Assembly: GCF_029318685.1 (NCBI RefSeq)
Contig: NZ_CP119677.1
Span: forward strand, 1,426,001-1,490,000
Origin: Ruminiclostridium papyrosolvens DSM 2782
GTDB lineage: Bacteria; Bacillota; Clostridia; Acetivibrionales; DSM-1351
DNA: 64,000 bases
Reading direction: 5' to 3'
Of the stretch, positions 54,059 to 62,710 are shown piece after piece (within the stretch, counting starts at the first letter, position 1; the number at the start of each line of letters is the position of its first letter). The position numbers and the translations under genes are program-made. The notes under the pieces were generated by a model. That model worked only from the letters and a program-made list of their open reading frames with translations. It had not been told where the DNA came from and ran no database searches.

Positions 54059-54556
54059 ATGAATAGAAATATCAGAAGATTAACTGTAGCAGCAATGATA
54101 GCAGCTGTGTATTTAGTTCTTACAATGCTTTTTTACATTACAAGTTTTCAGCCCATGCAAAGCAGGCTTGCTGAAGCACTTACGGTATTGCCGTATTTTA
54201 CCCCTGTAGCTATACCCGGATTGTTCGTAGGTTGTATTCTGGCTAATATATTGGGAGGAAACGGAATATGGGATGTAGTTATAGGTAGTCTTTCGTCCTT
54301 GCTTGCAGCTTACCTTACTTATAAATTGACCTATAACAAGCCCAAGCGGAAATGGTTGGCGCCTTTGCCTGCAGTTGTGATAAATGCTGTATCAGTTGGA
54401 ATCATGCTTAGTGTACTAAACAATTTACCCTTATTTGCGACTATTTTATCAGTGGGTCTTGGACAGATACTGGCTTGCTATGTCCTTGGATTTCCGTTAT
54501 TGCTACTTATTGAGAGAACAAGAAAATTAAACGAACTTTTTAAAGACATTTCTTAA
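54059..54556 (+). CDS. queT: QueT-type ECF transporter S component
   Basis: 165 residues, five to six hydrophobic segments. It belongs to the QueT family of ECF substrate-binding subunits for queuosine precursors: FQPMQSRLAEALTVLPYFTP and ANILGGNGIWDVVIGSLSSLL are characteristic. GGAGG precedes the ATG at 54059. A preQ1-type riboswitch lies in the leader. The shared ECF module must be elsewhere. Confidence 0.92.
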   Translation: MNRNIRRLTVAAMIAAVYLVLTMLFYITSFQPMQSRLAEALTVLPYFTPVAIPGLFVGCILANILGGNGIWDVVIGSLSSLLAAYLTYKLTYNKPKRKWLAPLPAVVINAVSVGIMLSVLNNLPLFATILSVGLGQILACYVLGFPLLLLIERTRKLNELFKDIS

Positions 54557-54666
54557 AAATGTTCACATTTGTCTTGATTTTTTCTTTTGTCTAAGATAAA
54601 ATAATTTTGTCGAAATACTATTAGTTTTGATTATTTAAAATTTAAATACAGATATTTTCCAAATAA

Positions 54667-54695
54667 TTGATTTTTTATTTTTTAAAATATAAAAT
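54667..54695 (+). promoter_or_regulatory. Promoter of the xpt transcript
   Basis: TTGATT (54667-54672) and TAAAAT (54690-54695) with a 17-nt spacer, placing the start just before the purine aptamer. Confidence 0.6.
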
Positions 54696-54710
54696 TAGTT
54701 TAAGGAAAAG

Positions 54711-54782
54711 TATCCCGTATATTTTCGGTAATATGGTCCGACAGTTTCTACGAAGCCGCCGTAAATGGCTTTGCTACGGGTG
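54711..54782 (+). promoter_or_regulatory. Guanine (purine) riboswitch
   Basis: CCCGTA pairs with TACGGG as P1. Inside are the purine-aptamer core segments GGTAATATGGTCCGACAGTTTCTAC and the L3 loop CGCCGTAAATGGC (quoted here in parts: AATATGG, GTTTCTAC, CCGTAAAT). The base that sets specificity (C in GCTACGGG, position 74 of the xpt numbering) is C, as in guanine-binding members, not U as in adenine ones. The base before it is G where A is usual. A terminator follows, so guanine should turn xpt off. Confidence 0.93.
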
Positions 54783-54817
54783 TTCATCTTAGACATTGCA
54801 CTTTGTCATAAGACTTG

Positions 54818-54846
54818 AACTCCCAATCTTTGATTGGGAGTTTTTT
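54818..54846 (+). terminator. Terminator of the guanine riboswitch
   Basis: ACTCCCAATC pairs with GATTGGGAGT with a three-base loop, followed by TTTTT. It lies 36 nt past the aptamer and about 130 nt before the xpt start. Confidence 0.9.
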
Positions 54847-54977
54847 AGGTTTATGATGTAAGTTCGTAATGTTTAAATACTTATGGTATCTTCTTTTGCG
54901 TATGTGGGAATTGATATCATTGGGTGAAGGTATGGATATTACTGCGACTAATGACATTTATATTACCGGAGGATAAG

Positions 54978-55550
54978 ATGGAACTCTTAGAACAGAGGAT
55001 ATTAAAAGACGGCAGAGTAATCGGAAGCGACATACTAAAGGTTGATTCATTTCTGAATCATCAAATGGATGTAGCTCTTTTCAATGAGATGGGCAAGGAA
55101 TTTTACAAGCTGTTTGCCCACAAAAATATCACAAAAATTCTTACAATAGAAGCATCCGGCATTGGGATTGCATGTATTGCAGCACAGTATTTCAATGTCC
55201 CGGTAATTTTCGCAAAGAAAACAGAGTCCAGAAATCTGGACAGTGATGCTTATCTTAGTGAAGTTTTTTCTTTTACAAAGGGGAAAACTTATACAATTCG
55301 GGTTTCAAAAAACTATTTAAATTCAGAAGATACCATTTTAATAATTGACGACTTTCTGGCTAACGGAAAGGCTGCGTTGGGACTTGCCCATATAGTGGAA
55401 CAATCAGGAGCTAAACTTGGCGGCATAGGAATAGCTATCGAGAAAGGCTTTCAGGACGGCGGAAAATTGTTAAGAGAAAAGGGCTTTGATGTTAAGTCTC
55501 TTGCAATTATCAGCAGTATGGAAGATGGAAAGCTGAGTTTTGCAGAATAG
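54978..55550 (+). CDS. xpt: Xanthine phosphoribosyltransferase
   Basis: Purine salvage enzyme joining xanthine and PRPP to XMP; 190 residues, close to Bacillus Xpt. [18 protein letters not shown] is the typical N-terminus and [13 protein letters not shown] the PRPP-binding loop. CGGAGG lies before the ATG at 54978, while the longer frame from 54924 has no ribosome site. Controlled by the guanine riboswitch upstream; a nucleoside ABC importer follows. Confidence 0.95.
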   Translation: MELLEQRILKDGRVIGSDILKVDSFLNHQMDVALFNEMGKEFYKLFAHKNITKILTIEASGIGIACIAAQYFNVPVIFAKKTESRNLDSDAYLSEVFSFTKGKTYTIRVSKNYLNSEDTILIIDDFLANGKAALGLAHIVEQSGAKLGGIGIAIEKGFQDGGKLLREKGFDVKSLAIISSMEDGKLSFAE

Positions 55551-55638
55551 TTATTTCAAAATAGTTATTTAATGTTTCTTAAAGAATTGAAACATTTAAA
55601 ATATATAATTCTTATTTAAAAAATAGGGGGATAACAAA

Positions 55639-56790
55639 ATGAAAAGATTAACGGCGTTAATGCTAGCAATTGTATTTGTTTGTATGACAGTATTATCCGG
55701 TTGTGGATTAAGTGCAACAAACAACAGTGAAAATTCATCAGCATCTATCTCTACGGCATCAGGCTCTAAAGCAGCAGATGGTAACGGCTTGAAAGTAGGC
55801 TTCATCTATATCGGTTCAGTTGGGGATGTAGGTTACACCTTTGCACATGATCAGGGTCGTAAATATCTCGAAACTACTCTTAAAGACAAGAATGTAACAA
55901 CATTGGCAGTTGAAAATGTTCCTGAAACAGCTGAAGTTGAAAAAGCAATTAACAATCTTATAGACCAGGGCTGTAAGGCTATATTCGCTACAAGCTACGG
56001 TTACATGGATCATGTTGAAAAAGCGGCAAAAGAACACAAGGAAGTTAAGTTCTTCCACTGCTCAGGTAATAAATCAAATACTACTAATTTCGTAAACTAT
56101 TTTGGTCAGATTGAAGAAGGAAGATATCTTTCTGGTATTGTAGCTGGTTTAAAGACAAAAACAAACAAGATAGGATATGTTGCAGCAATGCAAATTCCTG
56201 AGGTTATCAGAGGAATAGACTTCTTTACACTGGGTGTTCGTTCAGTAAACCCAAATGCAGTTGTAAACGTAAAATGGACAAACACATGGTATGATCCTCA
56301 GGTTGAAAAGGATGCGGCTACAGCGCTTCTTAATGAAGGAAATGACGTTATAGCTCAGCATCAGGATTCAACGGCTTCACAAATAGCAGCTCAGGAAAAG
56401 AATGCATTTGCAATCGGATATAATTCAGACAGCAGCAAGGCAGCTCCGAAAGCATACCTCACAGCTCCTGTATGGAACTGGGGAGTATACTATGTTGATC
56501 AGGTCAAGAAAATTCTGGACGGAACATGGAAAGCTGAAAACTATCTTGGCGGAATGAAAGATGGAGTTGTTGATTTAGGGCCAATGTCAGATTTGGTTGA
56601 TGCAGATATAAAGGCTAAAGTCGAAGAAGCAAAGAAAAAGATTCTTGACGGTTCATTAAAAGTTCTTGCAGGTCCTATCAAGGATCAGACAGGTACAGTA
56701 AAGATTCCTGAAGGAAAAGTTATGACAGTTGAAGAACAGCAGTCCTGCAAATGGTTTGTTGAAGGTGTAAACGGAAAAATCAGCAAGTAA
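55639..56790 (+). CDS. Nucleoside ABC transporter substrate-binding lipoprotein, BMP family
   Basis: 383 residues with a lipoprotein signal (lipobox LSGC, Cys about residue 22), a Ser/Ala-rich linker and a BMP/Med-type binding fold starting KVGFIYIGSVGDVGYTFAHD. Also FATSYGYMD and GYVAAMQIPEVIRG. This family binds purine nucleosides in several bacteria. AGGGGG precedes the ATG. ATPase and two permeases follow; xpt is upstream, so imported nucleosides or bases can feed salvage. Confidence 0.93.
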   Translation: MKRLTALMLAIVFVCMTVLSGCGLSATNNSENSSASISTASGSKAADGNGLKVGFIYIGSVGDVGYTFAHDQGRKYLETTLKDKNVTTLAVENVPETAEVEKAINNLIDQGCKAIFATSYGYMDHVEKAAKEHKEVKFFHCSGNKSNTTNFVNYFGQIEEGRYLSGIVAGLKTKTNKIGYVAAMQIPEVIRGIDFFTLGVRSVNPNAVVNVKWTNTWYDPQVEKDAATALLNEGNDVIAQHQDSTASQIAAQEKNAFAIGYNSDSSKAAPKAYLTAPVWNWGVYYVDQVKKILDGTWKAENYLGGMKDGVVDLGPMSDLVDADIKAKVEEAKKKILDGSLKVLAGPIKDQTGTVKIPEGKVMTVEEQQSCKWFVEGVNGKISK

Positions 56791-56823
56791 TCAAGGACTT
56801 TTGATATAATTGAGTAATGACAA

Positions 56824-56874
56824 TTTAGCAGTAGTTGATAGAACCGATTCATTCGGTAATCGGCTACTGCTAAA
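56824..56874 (+). other. Stem-loop between binding-protein and ATPase genes
   Basis: TTTAGCAGTAG pairs with CTACTGCTAAA, and inside it CCGATT pairs with AATCGG. It is followed by A-rich sequence, so it is not a plus-strand terminator. As at 8740-8776, it sits right after a binding-protein gene and probably stabilises that message relative to the downstream part. Confidence 0.75.
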
Positions 56875-56914
56875 AAATTTAACACGTAAATAATTAATAT
56901 GAAAAGGTGATGCT

Positions 56915-58444
56915 GTGAATAACGAAGTGTATATCAAAATTGATAACTTAACCAAAACCTTTGGTCCTGTTGTCGCTAACAATAATGTGTGCCTTGAGGT
57001 AAAGAAGGGCGAAATCCATGCTTTGCTAGGGGAAAATGGTTCCGGTAAAAGTACATTGATGAATATGCTTTCAGGTATATACACTCCGGACAGTGGAAGT
57101 ATACACATCAAGGGAAAACAGGTTACATTCAAGACTCCTAAAGACTCCATGGCTATCGGTATAGGAATGATTCACCAGCACTTTAAGCTAGTGGAGGTAT
57201 TATCAGCAAGGGATAATATTATAGCCGGACAGAAGGAAAGCTTTTTTATTGGAAACAAACAGCTTTCTCAGAAAATTAAAAACATCTCTGAAAAGTATGG
57301 ACTGGCAGTTGACCTTAACAAGAAGGTTTACAATATGTCTGTAGGTGAAAAGCAGACTGTTGAGATATTAAAGGTAATTTACAGGGGTGCTGAGATACTG
57401 ATTCTTGATGAACCTACAGCAGTTTTAACTCCACAGGAAACAGAAGGTCTTTTCAATATCTTGAGAAAAATGAAGCAGTCAGGCTGTTCAGTAATAATAA
57501 TTACTCACAAGCTAAATGAAGTAATGGAAATATCAGATAGAATTACTGTTTTGAGAAAAGGCGAAACAGTAGGCACTGTGAACAAGGAAGATACAAGTGC
57601 CACTGAGCTTACTAACCTGATGGTGGGTAAAGCTGTTGATCTTTCAATTAATAGGGTTGAAAGCAAAAAAAATAAACATATATTGGATATAAATAATCTT
57701 ACAGTAGTAGATGAAGAAAATGTTAAGGCTCTTGACGCCATTAGTTTTTCCCTTTCGACGGGAGAGATACTAGGTGTTGCAGGTGTTGCAGGAAGCGGAC
57801 AGAAAGAGCTGTGCGAGGCTATAGCAGGTCTGTATCCTATCGCTTCAGGCTCTATTGAATACAAAGGTGAAAATATCGTAGGAAAAAATCCTCGTGACAT
57901 AATCAAAATGGGTATAAGCATGAGCTTTATCCCTGAAGACAGACTTGGTATGGGTCTGGTAGCCTCCATGGGAATGGTTGATAACCTGATTCTTAAAGAA
58001 TACCAAAACCAAAAAGGTGTTTTTATAGAAAAGAAGACAGCAAGAAATCTGGCACAAAAACTGATAAATAAGCTTGAAATCAGTACACCGGGAATTAACC
58101 ATCCTGTACGACAACTTTCAGGGGGTAACATACAAAAGGTGCTTTTGGGTCGTGAAATAGAGTCAAACCCCGATTTACTAATAACTGCATATCCCGTCAG
58201 AGGATTGGATATCAATGCGTCTTACACAATCTATGACCTCCTAAACGAGCAGAAGGAAAAGGGAGTAGGCATACTCTATATCGGTGAGGATCTGGATGTT
58301 CTCATAGAGCTTTGCGATAGAATAATGGTTATCTGCAACGGTAGAATAACAGGTATTGTTAGTGCTTCAAAGGTAACCAAGGAGCAGCTTGGCCTTATGA
58401 TGGCAGGAGAACATATGGATAAGGTAATGGGGGTGGGAATGTAA
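56915..58444 (+). CDS. Nucleoside ABC transporter ATP-binding protein (two NBDs)
   Basis: 509 residues with two ATPase domains. NBD1: GENGSGKST, MSVGEKQ, ILILDEPTAVLT. NBD2: GVAGSGQKE (a degenerate Walker A, usual in this family), LSGGNIQKV, and LLITAYPVRGLD. It starts with GTG behind AAAGGTGA; the ATG at 56910 hits a stop at once. Its stop overlaps the next ATG by one base (TAATG). Matches the NupO/YufO type importer ATPase. Confidence 0.93.
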   Translation: MNNEVYIKIDNLTKTFGPVVANNNVCLEVKKGEIHALLGENGSGKSTLMNMLSGIYTPDSGSIHIKGKQVTFKTPKDSMAIGIGMIHQHFKLVEVLSARDNIIAGQKESFFIGNKQLSQKIKNISEKYGLAVDLNKKVYNMSVGEKQTVEILKVIYRGAEILILDEPTAVLTPQETEGLFNILRKMKQSGCSVIIITHKLNEVMEISDRITVLRKGETVGTVNKEDTSATELTNLMVGKAVDLSINRVESKKNKHILDINNLTVVDEENVKALDAISFSLSTGEILGVAGVAGSGQKELCEAIAGLYPIASGSIEYKGENIVGKNPRDIIKMGISMSFIPEDRLGMGLVASMGMVDNLILKEYQNQKGVFIEKKTARNLAQKLINKLEISTPGINHPVRQLSGGNIQKVLLGREIESNPDLLITAYPVRGLDINASYTIYDLLNEQKEKGVGILYIGEDLDVLIELCDRIMVICNGRITGIVSASKVTKEQLGLMMAGEHMDKVMGVGM

Positions 58445-59523
58445 TGTTCAGAATTATTAAAAGGACAGACCTTACAAAAAAACAATCTGTTATATTCAGA
58501 ATTATTGCAATACTTGGAGCACTTGTTGCCACCAGTATATTTATAATGCTCATAGGCTTTAATCCGATGGATGTTTATGTATCAATGCTGGACGGTTCCT
58601 TCGGCTCCGCGTATAGATTCAAAGAAGCAATAATACAGGCGATTCCGCTGATAATTACCTCTCTCGGTATATCGGTAGCTTTCAGAATGAAGTTCTGGAA
58701 TATCGGTGCCGAAGGACAAATAATAATGGGTGCTTTCGCTGCCAGCTATTTTGCTTTATACCATTCAAACCTTCCTACGGGTTTGCTGCTTTTACTGATG
58801 TTTGTATCTGCCGCAATCACAGGAGGTATATGGGCATTGATTCCGGCGTATTTCAAAGCAAAATTCGGTACAAATGAAACATTGTTTACTCTGATGATGA
58901 ATTATATTGCACAAAAATTCCTTATGTATCTGCAATATGGTCCATGGAAGGACCCTAATGCCCTTGGGGCAGGTAAAATTGCAATGTTTCCTGACAATGC
59001 CGCACTTCCAAAGGTGTTTGGTATTCACATAGGATGGATTGCAGCTATTGTATTGGTAATTATAATGTATATTTTTATAAATAAAACAAAAAGAGGATAC
59101 GAAATACAGGTAATCGGTGAAAGTGAAAACACCGCAAGATATGCCGGAATGAATGTTAAAAAGATAATTCTGTCCTCAATTTTGCTAAGTGGCGCTTTGT
59201 GCGGTATGGTGGGTATGTTTCAGGTGTCGGGAGTAAATAATACTCTGAGCTATCAGGTTGCAAACGGAGTTGGTTTTACGGCAATTATTACAACCTGGCT
59301 TGCGGGCTTGAGCGCACCTGTTATTGTTGTTGTATGTTTCCTTTTCGCTGTTCTTCAACAGGGCGGAACCTATATTCAAACAGCTTTTAATATTCATTCA
59401 TCGGTCGCTCAGATACTTCAGGGAATGATTCTTTTCTTTGTTCTGGGAAGTGAGTTTTTCATTCAATACAAGCTTGTACGCAACAGAATTACAGAGCATA
59501 AAATTGGAAAGGAGGCGGCATAA
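58444..59523 (+). CDS. Nucleoside ABC transporter permease 1
   Basis: 359 residues, about nine to ten membrane segments, of the branched-chain/nucleoside permease family (NupP/YufP type). FRMKFWNIGAEGQIIMGAFA and TNETLFTLMMNYIAQKF are characteristic. Translation is coupled to the ATPase gene through the TAATG overlap. Confidence 0.93.
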   Translation: MFRIIKRTDLTKKQSVIFRIIAILGALVATSIFIMLIGFNPMDVYVSMLDGSFGSAYRFKEAIIQAIPLIITSLGISVAFRMKFWNIGAEGQIIMGAFAASYFALYHSNLPTGLLLLLMFVSAAITGGIWALIPAYFKAKFGTNETLFTLMMNYIAQKFLMYLQYGPWKDPNALGAGKIAMFPDNAALPKVFGIHIGWIAAIVLVIIMYIFINKTKRGYEIQVIGESENTARYAGMNVKKIILSSILLSGALCGMVGMFQVSGVNNTLSYQVANGVGFTAIITTWLAGLSAPVIVVVCFLFAVLQQGGTYIQTAFNIHSSVAQILQGMILFFVLGSEFFIQYKLVRNRITEHKIGKEAA

Positions 59524-60465
59524 ATGAGTTTAGTTAGTATGATTACATTTATTTTAGCCGGTGCCGTTACAGCCGGAACTCCTTTACTATTTGCAACCTT
59601 AGGAGAAATAATAACAGAAAAGGTTGGGCAATTAAACCTTGGTGTTGAGGGAATGATGCTTATCGGTGCCGTTATAGGTTTTGGCGCTGCCTTGTCTACA
59701 GGAAATCCGGTAATTGGTATGCTTGCAGGAATGGTTGCAGGAGCAGGAGGAGCGTTGATTTTTGCCTTTTTGACAATTACATTAAGAGCAAACCAAATTG
59801 TTTCAGGTCTTTCTCTTACAATTTTCGGTACAGGTTTTTCCAGCTTCTTAGGACAAAAGATGATTGGACAGGCTTTATCCGATTCCATAAGAAACAGTTT
59901 TAAACCTATTAAGATTCCTTTGCTTGGAGATATTCCTGTTATAGGAAGTGCTTTTTTCCATCAGAATATTCTTGTTTATGCAGGATATGTTGCAGCGATT
60001 TTACTGGGATTGTATATGTATAAAACCAAAATGGGCCTGAATATGAGAACTGTAGGGGAAAACCCGGGTGCCGCCGATACTGCAGGAATCAACGTAACTA
60101 GGTACAAATACCTTCATATACTTCTGGGAGGTGCTTTGAGCGGTATAGCCGGTGCATACATGTCAATGGTTACTGTACCGTCATGGCAGGAGGGTGTAAC
60201 GGGAGGAAGAGGTTGGATTGCAGTGGCACTTGTTATCTTTGTAACCTGGAATCCGTATAAAGCTATGCTGGGTGCATATTTCTTCGGAGGCTTGAGTATT
60301 TTGGGCTTGTATCTACAAAGTCATGTACCCATTCCACAGAGCATTTTCGATATGCTCCCGTATCTTGTAACAATAATAGTTCTTATTATGATTTCCATAA
60401 AAAAATCAAAGGAGAACCAACCTCCAAAAGCACTTGGAGAACCATATTTCAGAGAAGAACGATAG
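59524..60465 (+). CDS. Nucleoside ABC transporter permease 2
   Basis: 313 residues, about eight membrane segments, NupQ/YufQ type. TPLLFATLGEIITEKVGQLN and GVEGMMLIGAVIGF are diagnostic, and RGWIAVALVIF is conserved. It begins at once after the previous stop. Last gene of the importer operon, followed by a terminator. Confidence 0.93.
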   Translation: MSLVSMITFILAGAVTAGTPLLFATLGEIITEKVGQLNLGVEGMMLIGAVIGFGAALSTGNPVIGMLAGMVAGAGGALIFAFLTITLRANQIVSGLSLTIFGTGFSSFLGQKMIGQALSDSIRNSFKPIKIPLLGDIPVIGSAFFHQNILVYAGYVAAILLGLYMYKTKMGLNMRTVGENPGAADTAGINVTRYKYLHILLGGALSGIAGAYMSMVTVPSWQEGVTGGRGWIAVALVIFVTWNPYKAMLGAYFFGGLSILGLYLQSHVPIPQSIFDMLPYLVTIIVLIMISIKKSKENQPPKALGEPYFREER

Positions 60466-60474
60466 AATAAATAT

Positions 60475-60514
60475 AAGCCGTAAAGTCCAAGAAATCTTTG
60501 GGTTTACGGCTTTA
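60475..60514 (+). terminator. Terminator of the nucleoside importer operon
   Basis: AAGCCGTAAA pairs with TTTACGGCTT with extra internal pairing (CCAAG/CTTTGG), followed by a short T-run (TTTAAAC). The T-run is weak. Confidence 0.7.
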
Positions 60515-60609
60515 AACATAATTCGGCGCTTCATTGCTTACATAATATAAATTCTGTGCTAAAATATGTTTGATGTTAATATTTTATTGTAACGGGAGGT
60601 TTTTCCGGC

Positions 60610-60780
60610 ATGAACAAGATTTTGAGGTTGGGTTGTTTATTTTTTTCATTGGTGCTGTTGGTTTTTGGAATCCTACGCATTATGTCAGGCCGGGAAAATT
60701 CAGGCGCATTTTACTTAATAGCTGCCGTAGGCTTCTATATCATTTATTATTCATATAAAAGGTCTCAAAAAAATGACTGA
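60610..60780 (+). CDS. Small two-segment membrane protein
   Basis: 56 residues, missed by a 60-codon cutoff. After MNKILRLG there are two hydrophobic segments (about 7-24 and 36-49) joined by MSGRENSGAF, and a basic tail (YKRSQKND). GGGAGG lies 10 nt before the ATG, and a possible promoter (TTACAT, 16 nt, extended TGCTAAAAT) is just upstream. The hydrophobic pattern and good ribosome site favour a real gene. Function unknown; it lies alone before trpS. Confidence 0.65.
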   Translation: MNKILRLGCLFFSLVLLVFGILRIMSGRENSGAFYLIAAVGFYIIYYSYKRSQKND

Positions 60781-60807
60781 TTATTTTGCAATATGTTTGA
60801 AAATACC

Positions 60808-60836
60808 TTGTTAACGGCATTATTTTAAGATAAAAT
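60808..60836 (+). promoter_or_regulatory. Promoter of trpS
   Basis: TTGTTA (60808-60813) and TAAAAT (60831-60836) with a 17-nt spacer, 56 nt before the trpS start. No T-box fits in the short leader. Confidence 0.6.
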
Positions 60837-60891
60837 CTTTAGGTATGAATAATGGAAAATAATAAATAAAATTCGTAAGGATGTGTTTTAG

Positions 60892-61902
60892 ATGGAACAG
60901 ATAGAACAGAAGAAAAGGATTTTCAGTGGTGTTCAGCCATCAGGAAACCTTACCATAGGAAATTATCTGGGTGCTATAAAGAATTGGATTCCTTTGCAGG
61001 AAGAGTATGAGTGCTTGTACTGTGTAGTAGATCTTCATACACTTACAGTTCGTCAGAAGCCTGCCGAATTAAGACAGAGAAGTCTAAATCTTCTGGCACT
61101 TTATATGGCCTGTGGTCTTGACCCTAAAAAAAGCATATTGTTTTTACAGTCACATGTCAGTGCACATGCAGAATTAGCATGGATTCTAAATTGCTTCACA
61201 TATATGGGTGAATTGAACAGAATGACCCAATTCAAGGACAAGTCTCAAAGACACGGAGACAACATAAATGCAGGCTTGTTCACATACCCTGTACTTATGG
61301 CAGCAGATATACTGCTTTATCAGGCGGATCTTGTTCCAATCGGACAAGACCAGAAACAACATCTTGAGATTACCAGAGATGTAGCTGACAGATTTAATAA
61401 CATATATGGTGATACATTTACAATCCCCGAAGCCTTTATACCTAAAATAGGTGCAAAAATAATGAGTCTTCAGGAACCTGAAAAGAAAATGTCCAAGTCA
61501 GATGAGAATGAGAATGCATTTGTTCTGATTCTTGACTCACAGGATGCCGTAATGCGCAAATTTAAAAGGGCTGTTACCGATTCAGAACGTGAAATACGTT
61601 ATGACGAGCAAAACAAGCCGGGTGTCAGCAATCTAATCAGTATATACTCAAGTGTTACCGGAAAGAGTATCAGTGACATTGAAAAGGAATTTGAAGGAAG
61701 GTCCTACGGCGATTTAAAGGAAACAGTAGGACAGTCAGTAGCAGACATGTTGGTTCCGATACAACAGAGATTCAACGAATTTTCATCTGATAAGGAACAA
61801 CTGAACTCGATTCTAAAGGAAAATGCAGAAAAAGCTGCTTACATGGCAAGAAAAACCCTTTCAAAGGTTCAAAGAAAAATTGGTCTTTTACCTAGAGGTT
61901 AA
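60892..61902 (+). CDS. trpS: Tryptophan--tRNA ligase
   Basis: Class I aminoacyl-tRNA synthetase of 336 residues. GVQPSGNLTIGNYLGA holds the HIGH-like motif (TIGN), and KKMSKSDEN is the KMSKS loop; PVLMAADILLYQ and GQDQKQHLEI are family segments. AAGGATGT precedes the ATG. Single gene with its own promoter and terminator. Confidence 0.97.
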   Translation: MEQIEQKKRIFSGVQPSGNLTIGNYLGAIKNWIPLQEEYECLYCVVDLHTLTVRQKPAELRQRSLNLLALYMACGLDPKKSILFLQSHVSAHAELAWILNCFTYMGELNRMTQFKDKSQRHGDNINAGLFTYPVLMAADILLYQADLVPIGQDQKQHLEITRDVADRFNNIYGDTFTIPEAFIPKIGAKIMSLQEPEKKMSKSDENENAFVLILDSQDAVMRKFKRAVTDSEREIRYDEQNKPGVSNLISIYSSVTGKSISDIEKEFEGRSYGDLKETVGQSVADMLVPIQQRFNEFSSDKEQLNSILKENAEKAAYMARKTLSKVQRKIGLLPRG

Positions 61903-61911
61903 AATAGTATA

Positions 61912-61958
61912 AGGGATTCATTTCTTGCAGTTTAATGAAATGATTCCCTGTTTTTTTT
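61912..61958 (+). terminator. Terminator after trpS
   Basis: AGGGATTCATTTC pairs with GAAATGATTCCCT with one mismatch, then eight T. Confidence 0.9.
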
Positions 61959-61997
61959 AATGTATTAATATTCTACAGTAGTTTAATGGAGGCTTAC

Positions 61998-62567
61998 ATG
62001 AGTTTAACAGAACTGATTTTGCTGGCAATAGGTTTATCTATGGATGCGTCAGCTGTATCAATATCAAATTCCTTATGTATCAAAAAAATAAAAATAAAAC
62101 ATATTTTGCAGATGTCAATAATGTTTGCAGTATTTCAAGGGATAATGCCCTTATTAGGTTATTACGCAGCAAATTCCTTTGAATCTGTCATCAAAAAATT
62201 CGACCATTGGATAGCTTTCATTTTGCTTATCATAATTGGAGGAAAAATGCTTCACGAAGCTATAACTGCTGATGAAGAACAGGATTGTTCACTATTTGCA
62301 TTAACTTTCAAGTTGTTGACAGTACAGGCAGTTGCAACCAGTATAGATGCCTTGGCGGTAGGAGTGAGCTTATCTGCTTTGAATGTAAATATTTTATATT
62401 CAATAACGATTATCAGTGCCATAACTTTTATATGCTGCATAGCTGCAATATTGGTATCTAAAAGGTTTGGCAATTTACTTGGGAAACGTGCAGGAATCGT
62501 GGGAGGTTTGATTTTAATAGGGATAGGCATCAAGATATTTGTACAGCACATGTTTTTCGGGGGCTAG
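61998..62567 (+). CDS. mntP: Manganese efflux pump MntP
   Basis: 189 residues, six membrane segments. The two conserved acidic sites are in GLSMDASAVS (segment 1) and ATSIDALAVGVS (about residues 115-126), the metal-binding Asp pattern of MntP (DUF204). GGAGG precedes the ATG at 61998. The leader is too short for a yybP-ykoY manganese riboswitch, unlike many mntP genes. Confidence 0.92.
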   Translation: MSLTELILLAIGLSMDASAVSISNSLCIKKIKIKHILQMSIMFAVFQGIMPLLGYYAANSFESVIKKFDHWIAFILLIIIGGKMLHEAITADEEQDCSLFALTFKLLTVQAVATSIDALAVGVSLSALNVNILYSITIISAITFICCIAAILVSKRFGNLLGKRAGIVGGLILIGIGIKIFVQHMFFGG

Positions 62568-62577
62568 ATATATTTGC

Positions 62578-62591
62578 CAAACGTACGTTTG
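62578..62591. promoter_or_regulatory. LexA (SOS) box-like palindrome before uvrB
   Basis: CAAACGTACGTTTG is a perfect 14-bp palindrome that fits the Gram-positive SOS box CGAACN4GTTCG except for the symmetric second and thirteenth bases. It overlaps the -35 region of the uvrB promoter, a repressing position. Confidence 0.7.
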
Positions 62592-62616
62592 TTTTTCCTT
62601 TGATATGTGGTATAAT
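62589..62616 (+). promoter_or_regulatory. uvrB promoter
   Basis: TTGTTT (62589-62594), 16-nt spacer, and extended -10 TGGTATAAT with TATAAT at 62611-62616. It lies 95 nt upstream of the uvrB start and is overlapped by the LexA-box-like palindrome. Confidence 0.75.
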
Positions 62617-62710
62617 GTTTTTTATATTATATACAGAAGGATAAATATTGTCGGTAACGAAATAGTTGTACTGTTTTACCGGCTGGCAAGTATAGAAAGG
62701 TTTGAATCTT

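Noticed and set aside
55571-55596. AATGTTTC/GAAACATT hairpin after xpt as a terminator.
   Set aside because: The stem is AT-rich and no T-run follows on the plus strand, so read-through from xpt into the importer seems possible.
57505-58215. A 236-codon minus-strand frame inside the nucleoside importer ATPase gene.
   Set aside because: The plus-strand frame has all ATPase motifs and operon overlaps; the minus frame is a shadow without start signals.
60570-60758. A 62-codon plus-strand frame overlapping the small membrane protein.
   Set aside because: It has no ribosome site and lies in another frame of the better supported 56-residue gene at 60610-60780.
61959-61997. Search for a manganese riboswitch before mntP.
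   Set aside because: Only about 39 nt separate the trpS terminator and the mntP start, too short for that RNA.
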